Below are positions 6,945 through 11,069 of a stretch of 11,069 bases of DNA, piece after piece (position 1 is the stretch's first letter; each line of letters opens with the position of its first letter). The translations under genes and the position numbers were made by a program. This DNA comes from an uncultured Leucothrix sp. (GTDB taxonomy: Bacteria > Pseudomonadota > Gammaproteobacteria > Thiotrichales > Thiotrichaceae): positions 1 to 11,069 of the forward strand of contig CALAJG010000150.1 of assembly GCA_937923375.1 (NCBI GenBank), written 5' to 3'. The notes beneath the pieces were generated by a model. The model had not been told where the DNA came from. It saw only the letters and a program-made list of their open reading frames with translations, and searched no databases.

Positions 6945-8246
6945 ATGACTAACATCCTTTGGTTTCGTAAAAATTTACGCATTCATGATAACCCTGCATT
7001 GTTGAAAGCAAGCGAGTCGTCTGAGCGTTTAATCTGTGTGTTTATTTACGATGAGATAATTCATTACGATCAGCATGGCGTGCAAAGTCTAGGCCCCTAT
7101 CGCGCTAAGTTTTTATGGGACAGTCTCGCTGAACTGAAAAAGTCATTGCAAGCGTTAGGAAATGATCTGATTATTCTCAGAGGTGACGCGGCTGAAGTGT
7201 TGGAAGAGCTGGTAGCGCAAAGCCATGCAAAATCGGTAATCGCTCCTCATGAGTGTGGATACTGCGAGCAACTCCAAGAAACCGCCGTCAAAAAGTTCTG
7301 CAATCTCGAGATTGTTGGCGGTGCCACTTTACTCGATATTAACGAGCTTCCTTCAGAACCTGCGTCACTACCCAACAGTTTTATCCTGTTTCGGCGCATC
7401 ATTGAGAACAACTGGGATGAGCAATCATGGGCTATCAAAGACTGCGTTGATAGCCCCAAGAAGCTTCCGCCTAAACCAGAGAATCTGTCATTAGATACTA
7501 TGGCCATCGACCCAATTGACGACAGTCGTCGCGCGTCAGACAAAGCCGTCATGACTTTTAATGGTGGCGAGAATGCGGCCTTAGCACGCATCCAGTCCTA
7601 CCTGTGGACTGGAAATAACGTTGAAAATCATAAAGAAACCAGAAATCAATTATTAGGCAGTGATTATTCGAGCAAGCTTTCTCCATGGCTGGCCAACGGA
7701 TGCTTATCTCCTCGTCATGTGTATCATGAAATCAGGCGGTTTGAAAAAGAACGGGTTCAAAATGAGTCGACCCACTGGCTAATATGCCAATTGCTATGGC
7801 GAGACTATTATCACTTTGCCTCTTATAAACATGGGGCCGATATGTTCCTTGGCGGAGGCATGAGAGGTCAAGGATGCTCAAAAAAGAAAATTTCTATCGA
7901 CGAATCAGAACTTATTCAGAAGTGGTGCCATGGTAAGACCGGACAGACTTTTGTTGATGCCAATATGACGGAGCTATTGGAGACAGGTTATATGAGCAAC
8001 CGTGGCAGGCAATCGGTTTCGCTTTACCTAATACGCGAATTGGGGCTGGACTGGCGCCTGGGTGCAAGTTGGTTTGAACGTTACCTCATCGATTTTGAGC
8101 CCTGCAACAACTACGGCAACTGGAACTTTCAAGCGGGCATCGGACACGATATTAAAAAATGCAACGGCTTTAAAATAACAGAAGAAGCCCGAAAACATGA
8201 TCCTGAGGGTCGCTACCAAGACTACTGGCTCGGATCTTCTTCGTAA
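6945..8246 (+). CDS. Cryptochrome DASH-type deoxyribodipyrimidine photolyase
   Basis: This is a blue-light FAD enzyme of the cryptochrome/photolyase superfamily (433 aa). CRY-DASH proteins repair cyclobutane pyrimidine dimers mainly in single-stranded DNA and carry a folate antenna. The N-terminal alpha/beta domain (about 1-130) opens with ILWFRKNLRIHDNPAL. The FAD domain has DASH-like stretches: HKETRNQLLGSDYSSKLSPWLANGCLSPR, NEST at 273-276 with the dimer-contacting E274, LLWRDYYHF, VDANMTELLETGYMSNRGRQ, and DFEPCNNYGNW at 383-393 with N389 near flavin N5. The end (KHDPEGRYQDYWL) is also DASH-like, which favours this over class I CPD photolyase or (6-4) enzymes. E385 replaces the usual Asp. 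The start is 7 bases after the fpr stop with no clear ribosome site, so coupling is likely. The 3' end overlaps the opposing gene by 25 bases. Confidence 0.9.
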   Translation: MTNILWFRKNLRIHDNPALLKASESSERLICVFIYDEIIHYDQHGVQSLGPYRAKFLWDSLAELKKSLQALGNDLIILRGDAAEVLEELVAQSHAKSVIAPHECGYCEQLQETAVKKFCNLEIVGGATLLDINELPSEPASLPNSFILFRRIIENNWDEQSWAIKDCVDSPKKLPPKPENLSLDTMAIDPIDDSRRASDKAVMTFNGGENAALARIQSYLWTGNNVENHKETRNQLLGSDYSSKLSPWLANGCLSPRHVYHEIRRFEKERVQNESTHWLICQLLWRDYYHFASYKHGADMFLGGGMRGQGCSKKKISIDESELIQKWCHGKTGQTFVDANMTELLETGYMSNRGRQSVSLYLIRELGLDWRLGASWFERYLIDFEPCNNYGNWNFQAGIGHDIKKCNGFKITEEARKHDPEGRYQDYWLGSSS

Positions 8247-8842
8247 GGGCTATACGGCTTAGTTTTATTAGTAATCACCGAATTTCGTAGTACATTAAAA
8301 CTGATTTCGGATGACTTTATTAATGACTCACCTTCCGCACTTTGAATCTCGACGACAAGTTTGTATTCGCCACGGTCAAGATTGCTTAGATTGGCAACCC
8401 GGGATTTTCCCCTAACTTGTTCTTGCCCATTTAGATACATAACCACTTGATCCCCAGACTGTAATTTTGGCGAGGTTGAGGCAGCGATAGACACGTCACC
8501 ATCATTTGCACGTATCGATTGATTGGCTTTAGGTGCGATAATCGATACATCACTATATTTTCGCTTAGTTGTCTTACTGGTAAAACTAAAACCTGATCTT
8601 GCTTTTTCTGCGCCAGATGATCCTAAACTTCTGCGGCTTGAGGATTTTTTGGGGTCTTCATACCTGTTAGCAAAGTTTTCCAGAACGGTCAGTTTAGGTG
8701 GTGCCACGGGTTTTGCTACAGCAATGTCTGGTGGGTTATCGCCATAAACCAAATTTCCTGAGGAATCGATCCAGCTAAATATTCCCGCTGAAAGCGTCGA
8801 ATGGGCTAACAGCAAACTGATTACAAGCAAGAAATTTCGCAT
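8222..8842 (-). CDS. Secreted DUF4124 domain protein
   Basis: This is an exported protein of 206 aa and unknown function. Residues 1-19 form a signal peptide (hydrophobic LLVISLLLA, cleavage after STLSA). The DUF4124 motif follows directly: IFSWIDSSGNLVYGDNPPD (21-39). A Ser/Lys/Arg-rich linker (about 60-95) leads to a beta-rich, Ig-like C-terminal part (about 97-185) with SIIAPKANQSIRANDGDVSI and MYLNGQEQ. In Pseudomonas and relatives a DUF4124 protein with a similar layout sits next to ntrBC; here it is 5.5 kb away in another operon. It is divergent from the DUF4870 gene and convergent with the photolyase gene, whose last 25 bases it overlaps. AGG lies 11 bases before the ATG. Confidence 0.87.
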   Translation of the reverse strand: MRNFLLVISLLLAHSTLSAGIFSWIDSSGNLVYGDNPPDIAVAKPVAPPKLTVLENFANRYEDPKKSSSRRSLGSSGAEKARSGFSFTSKTTKRKYSDVSIIAPKANQSIRANDGDVSIAASTSPKLQSGDQVVMYLNGQEQVRGKSRVANLSNLDRGEYKLVVEIQSAEGESLIKSSEISFNVLRNSVITNKTKPYSPYEEDPSQ

Positions 8843-8858
8843 ACCCTTAGAACCTATT

Positions 8859-8867
8859 TGTTATAAT
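8859..8867 (+). promoter_or_regulatory. Extended -10 promoter of the DUF4870 gene
   Basis: TGTTATAAT is an extended -10 (TG, one base, perfect TATAAT at 8862-8867). No good -35 is seen, which such promoters tolerate. The start would be near 8874, about 73 bases before the gene. Confidence 0.5.
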
Positions 8868-8888
8868 TTCTACTTATCAGTATAGCAA
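8860..8888 (-). promoter_or_regulatory. Sigma70 promoter of the DUF4124 gene
   Basis: On the minus strand, TTGCTA (8883-8888) and TATAAC (8860-8865) have an ideal 17-base spacer. The start would be near 8853, giving a leader of only about 11 bases. The -10 overlaps the -10 of the plus-strand promoter. Confidence 0.55.
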
Positions 8889-8901
8889 TCAGGCAAAACA
8901 C

Positions 8902-8917
8902 TCGGGAAGATTCCCGA
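8902..8917. repeat. Perfect inverted repeat in the divergent control region
   Basis: Arms TCGGGAA and TTCCCGA flank GA. The repeat lies at about +29 to +44 of the DUF4870 transcript and just upstream of the -35 of the DUF4124 promoter. That position fits a repressor site for one gene and an activator site for the other, or a small leader hairpin. There is no T-run after it, so it is not a terminator. Confidence 0.5.
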
Positions 8918-8946
8918 CAATAGGGCAATTAACAAGGAGTTACACT

Positions 8947-9303
8947 ATGGGAAAGTCGTTAACTAAAACCGAAGAAAGCACTTGGGGAATGGCTGCACAT
9001 ATGTCAGCCCTGACTGGGATTATATTTCCTTTGGGGATAGTTCTAGGCCCTTTAGTTGTTTGGCTTTTAAAGCGCAACGACAGTGGTTTTGTGGACACCA
9101 ACGCAAAAGAAGCGCTTAACTTTCAGATTACGATTCTAATCATCACGTTCTTATTAGTGGTGCTATCAGCACTTTCGGGAATATTTGTAGTTCTAGCTGG
9201 AATTGTAGGGTTAGCGGGACTGGGTTTCGCTATTTATGGTGGCCTTCAGGCAAAAAAGGGGGAAAACTATACTTATCCATTTGCACTGAGATTGATTAAG
9301 TAA
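8947..9303 (+). CDS. DUF4870 (Tic20-like) membrane protein
   Basis: This is a small integral inner-membrane protein (118 aa) of unknown role. The layout matches DUF4870: a short N-terminus with WGMAAHMSALTGIIFPLGIVLGPLVVWLLKR, the conserved FVDTNAKEALNFQIT stretch (about 49-63), then two closely packed hydrophobic helices (about 61-80 and 81-100) and a short tail containing YPFALRLIK. AAGGAG (8934-8939) is 7 bases before the ATG, a strong ribosome site. It is transcribed alone, with its own promoter and a terminator about 30 bases after the stop. It is divergent from the DUF4124 gene; whether the two work together is not known. Confidence 0.92.
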   Translation: MGKSLTKTEESTWGMAAHMSALTGIIFPLGIVLGPLVVWLLKRNDSGFVDTNAKEALNFQITILIITFLLVVLSALSGIFVVLAGIVGLAGLGFAIYGGLQAKKGENYTYPFALRLIK

Positions 9304-9334
9304 TCCAAGCTAAGCGCAAGCAGAAAATACGAAG

Positions 9335-9368
9335 AAATGCCAGCTAAGTGAAAACTTAGCTGGCATTT
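9335..9368. terminator. Bidirectional hairpin terminator
   Basis: A perfect 15-bp stem (9335-9349 with 9354-9368) is closed by a GAAA tetraloop on the plus strand. The plus-strand RNA ends in a short T-run (9366-9369). The minus-strand RNA has the T-rich tail TTTCTTC. It lies between the convergent DUF4870 gene and the exported-protein gene and can serve both. Confidence 0.85.
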
Positions 9369-9381
9369 TGTTGTTATCAAT

Positions 9382-9948
9382 CTAACAGTTACAGTCCCTG
9401 AATTCAGGGAAATGCTGAACCTGTAGATTGTTATTGACTGCAGTTTGCCTTTTATCAATATTGACTACGGTTTGGGGGTTGGGGTTATTGTTTGACTGCT
9501 GAGCCACGGGTTCCCTGGGCACATCATATCCACTCAAGGTGGTCAAACCCACATAGGGCTCAATCTTGTGACTACCAATAACGTAGTCCGCACCTGCCGT
9601 TAAATAACTACCATTAATGCCGGCACTGACCAGCGGTTTATGATGTTGAAGGCTATAGCCACCTCCGTAAGTGTATTGGATGTCTTCATCCCCCGTTACT
9701 CCTTCGAGTTTAAGCTTATCTACACCATGCTCTGGCCTGTAGGAAACACTCCCCTGCCAACCGCTAACATCACCACTTGAATCAACATCAACAGAGCGGT
9801 AACCGATAACCACATCAGGCTTTACTGACTCGGCACCAAATGTCCACTGAAGTGCAGCGAAAGGCGTATTTTCTTCAACGGATACAGCCATAGCACTAAC
9901 AGAAAATGTGACTGCTGTGACGCAGCTCAGTAACTTCCATATTTTCAT
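9382..9948 (-). CDS. Unrecognised exported beta-rich protein
   Basis: I do not recognise this 188-aa protein. Residues 1-20 form a signal peptide (MKIWKLLSCVTAVTFSVSAMA). The mature part (about 25-140) alternates polar and aliphatic/aromatic residues in short strands between turn-like GD, SSG and DED segments, ending with KIEPYVGLTTLSGYDVP. This suggests an outer-membrane beta-barrel or a periplasmic beta-protein. The tail is different: Asn/Gln/Pro-rich (QQSNNNPNPQ) and then a final FRDCNC with two cysteines. The reading frame is open to 10119, but the start at 9948 is supported by AAGGA 7 bases upstream and by the signal peptide that follows. The upstream 57 codons look untranslated. It is convergent with the DUF4870 gene, with its own terminator. 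Confidence 0.8.
   Translation of the reverse strand: MKIWKLLSCVTAVTFSVSAMAVSVEENTPFAALQWTFGAESVKPDVVIGYRSVDVDSSGDVSGWQGSVSYRPEHGVDKLKLEGVTGDEDIQYTYGGGYSLQHHKPLVSAGINGSYLTAGADYVIGSHKIEPYVGLTTLSGYDVPREPVAQQSNNNPNPQTVVNIDKRQTAVNNNLQVQHFPEFRDCNC
9395..9410. repeat. Perfect 16-bp palindrome in the 3' end of the exported-protein gene
   Basis: TCCCTGAATTCAGGGA is self-complementary, with no central spacer. It encodes part of the FPEFRDC tail and ends 10 bases from the stop codon. It may be chance, or a 3'-end RNA structure. Confidence 0.4.
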
Positions 9949-9955
9949 TACATCG

Positions 9956-9960
9956 TCCTT
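9956..9960 (-). promoter_or_regulatory. Ribosome binding site that sets the start at 9948
   Basis: The minus strand reads AAGGA followed by 7 bases and ATG. This favours the start at 9948 over the longer frame from 10119. Confidence 0.7.
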
Positions 9961-9994
9961 TATTCTAATTTTAGACAGCCACGAATATTCTAAT
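9961..9994. repeat. Nine-base direct repeat upstream of the exported-protein gene
   Basis: TATTCTAAT occurs at 9961-9969 and 9986-9994, 25 bp apart. On the minus strand each copy contains TAGAAT, a -10-like hexamer, so the repeats may mark the promoter or a regulator site. No convincing -35 was found. Confidence 0.3.
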
Positions 9995-10305
9995 GGCATT
10001 ACTATATTAAACCGGAATTTTGAACGACTTCGTAACATTCTGGCGGTTAAATCTAACCGTTTGTCTAGCTGAAACCACGAAGCTGTTTGTTTTATAGGCT
10101 TTTTAAAACCACTCATCAATTCAGCTTTGCAAGGCTGATTGAAAGTAATATGTTGAACGATAAAAATTGGTGGATGTCCGATACACTACAACGCGCAACA
10201 TCATTGAAAATAATTTGTAGATCAAGCTAAGCACACCAAAATAAGCAAAATAGCGTACTATAGTATCAATTCTCGAAGCACTATTATTAATAGTTTAATC
10301 AACCT

Positions 10306-10839
10306 ATGCCCACATCACAGACAACACACCCAGATTCAATGTCACGTTGGCTATGGCCTTTCTTAATGATCGCTATTGCTATGGTAATGGTTTCAGTGAT
10401 GATCTACTCTCAACGCTTTGTACAAAAAGTAGATAGCATCGAGAAGTCACAGGTAGCGCAGTATGAGTCAAGAAAGTTTCTATTGGCACAACCCGATGCA
10501 ATCAATATGAACTGGATGCGAACGCTCGATCCTATGGCTAAAAAAATCTACGGCGACCTTGTCTGGAGTACGCTTATGCAGGAAGGCATGATGCGATTTG
10601 CTAACCTTCCGACGCTACAGCCGGGTGAAACTTATCACTTATGGATGCATGACTTGGCACACAGTGCTGATGAACCCGTATCAATCGCTCAGTTTTCTCC
10701 CGAACTGACCATGCCTACGGAGTTGCTGATTCCATTTAAAGCACCCAGAACAATCAGCGAACCTTATAAATTCACGATCATGCTGGATAACTCAGCTGAA
10801 GAAATACCTTCACAGCCGCTGCTACTGGCACAGCCATAA
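10306..10839 (+). CDS. Single-pass membrane protein with anti-sigma (RskA-like) C-terminal domain
   Basis: This protein has 177 aa. The N-terminus is a short polar segment (1-13). One membrane helix follows (about 14-35, WLWPFLMIAIAMVMVSVMIY), then a short charged linker of coiled character (36-60) and a periplasmic domain. That domain (about 78-170) resembles the C-terminal region of RskA-type anti-sigma factors: VWSTLMQEGMMRFANLPTLQPGETYHLWM matches their pattern of W-S, G-x-M, N-L-P and Y-x-L-W. The cytosolic zinc-binding anti-sigma domain normally found before the helix is absent, so it is unlikely to bind a sigma factor on its own. A start at 10339 (MSRWLW) is possible. Neither start has a clear ribosome site. 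The family link is by motif only. Confidence 0.72.
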   Translation: MPTSQTTHPDSMSRWLWPFLMIAIAMVMVSVMIYSQRFVQKVDSIEKSQVAQYESRKFLLAQPDAINMNWMRTLDPMAKKIYGDLVWSTLMQEGMMRFANLPTLQPGETYHLWMHDLAHSADEPVSIAQFSPELTMPTELLIPFKAPRTISEPYKFTIMLDNSAEEIPSQPLLLAQP

Positions 10840-10920
10840 ATACTCTCCATAATGGACTATTTAGCTTAACTATCCTACCTGTTACGCTTTTGCGTATACC
10901 TCTTTAAATGGCAACAACCA

Positions 10921-11069
10921 ATGCAGCAAGATGACATCAGTTTAATAACATCCAATAGCTCGCGTGATTTTCTCGAATCAGCACTTAAAGATCGCCAGAC
11001 AAAATTACTCGCCATGAAACTAGACATTGCTCCAGAAGAGCGTGCTGATTTACAACTTGAAACGGCTGA
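10921..11069 (+). CDS. Start of an unrecognised gene, cut by the window edge
   Basis: An open frame of 49 codons begins with MQQDDISLITSNSSRDFLE and runs off the right edge without a stop. The visible part is hydrophilic, rich in Asp, Glu, Lys and Ser, with no signal peptide or membrane helix, so it looks cytosolic. It starts 81 bases after the RskA-like gene on the same strand and may be co-transcribed. The ribosome site is weak. There is no ATG, GTG or TTG further upstream before an in-frame stop. An out-of-frame ATG at 10908 gives only eight codons. Function unknown. Confidence 0.55.
   Translation, partial: MQQDDISLITSNSSRDFLESALKDRQTKLLAMKLDIAPEERADLQLETA

Larger units (their letters stand above)
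9949..10305. other. AT-rich divergent intergenic region
   Basis: These 357 bases hold no supported gene. Apart from the ribosome site and direct repeat near the left end, I see a 10-bp palindrome TACTATAGTA at 10256-10265 and a short inverted repeat CTATT-N3-AATAG at 10281-10293, both upstream of the plus-strand gene. Promoters for the two divergent genes must lie here, but none has a good -35/-10 pair. Confidence 0.5.

Noticed and set aside
7247..7591. Open frames on both strands inside the photolyase gene
   Set aside because: They are shadow frames of a well-supported gene, without initiation signals or recognisable products.
8523..8747. Plus-strand open frame opposite the DUF4124 gene
   Set aside because: It is antisense to a gene with a clear signal peptide and domain, and it has no ribosome site.
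9949..10119. N-terminal 57-codon extension of the exported-protein frame
   Set aside because: It would bury the signal peptide. The strong ribosome site and signal sequence at 9948 argue against it.
10846..10856. Short inverted repeat TCCAT-A-ATGGA after the RskA-like gene
   Set aside because: It is too short and lacks a T-run, so it is not a convincing terminator.

Overview
The window looks like chromosomal DNA of a gammaproteobacterium, probably free-living and aquatic. The grounds are the strongly gammaproteobacterial NtrB/NtrC, GlnK, MutY-YggX and Fpr proteins, a GC content that looks to be in the mid-40s by eye, and a CRY-DASH photolyase. There is no transposase, integrase, phage gene, CRISPR array or tRNA in the window. 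The core half is ordinary conserved housekeeping DNA, and the right third is less familiar.

Region by region: (1) 1-226 is an intergenic edge. It carries a full-consensus sigma70 promoter pointing left out of the window and a weak terminator candidate for the operon to its right. (2) 227-4792 is a nitrogen-control module. ntrB-ntrC run on the minus strand and glnK-amtB on the plus strand, with a shared control region (2720-3065) that holds NtrC enhancer-like sites, a near-consensus sigma54 promoter facing glnK and a probable sigma70 promoter facing ntrB. A strong intrinsic terminator closes amtB. (3) 4838-8246 is a tight plus-strand operon, mutY-yggX-fpr-CRY-DASH, with junctions of -4, +7 and +7 bases. 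(4) 8222-9368 holds two divergent genes for small envelope proteins (a DUF4124 secreted protein and a DUF4870 membrane protein). They share a compact double promoter, and a bidirectional hairpin terminator follows. (5) 9382-11069 holds an unrecognised exported, beta-rich 188-residue protein, an AT-rich spacer, a single-pass membrane protein with an anti-sigma (RskA-like) C-terminal domain, and the start of one more gene cut by the right edge.

How the genes work together: NtrB phosphorylates NtrC when nitrogen is short. NtrC-P then drives sigma54 transcription of glnK-amtB, and GlnK in turn gates AmtB and tunes NtrB, so the module is a complete feedback loop apart from GlnD and GlnA, which lie elsewhere. 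The second operon groups proteins that deal with oxidative and light damage: an adenine glycosylase for 8-oxoG:A mispairs, an iron/oxidative-stress protein, an NADPH-flavin reductase that feeds reduced ferredoxin or flavodoxin, and a blue-light photolyase. I found no clearly new multi-gene system. The best candidates for something undescribed are the right-hand proteins and the repair operon's unusual composition.
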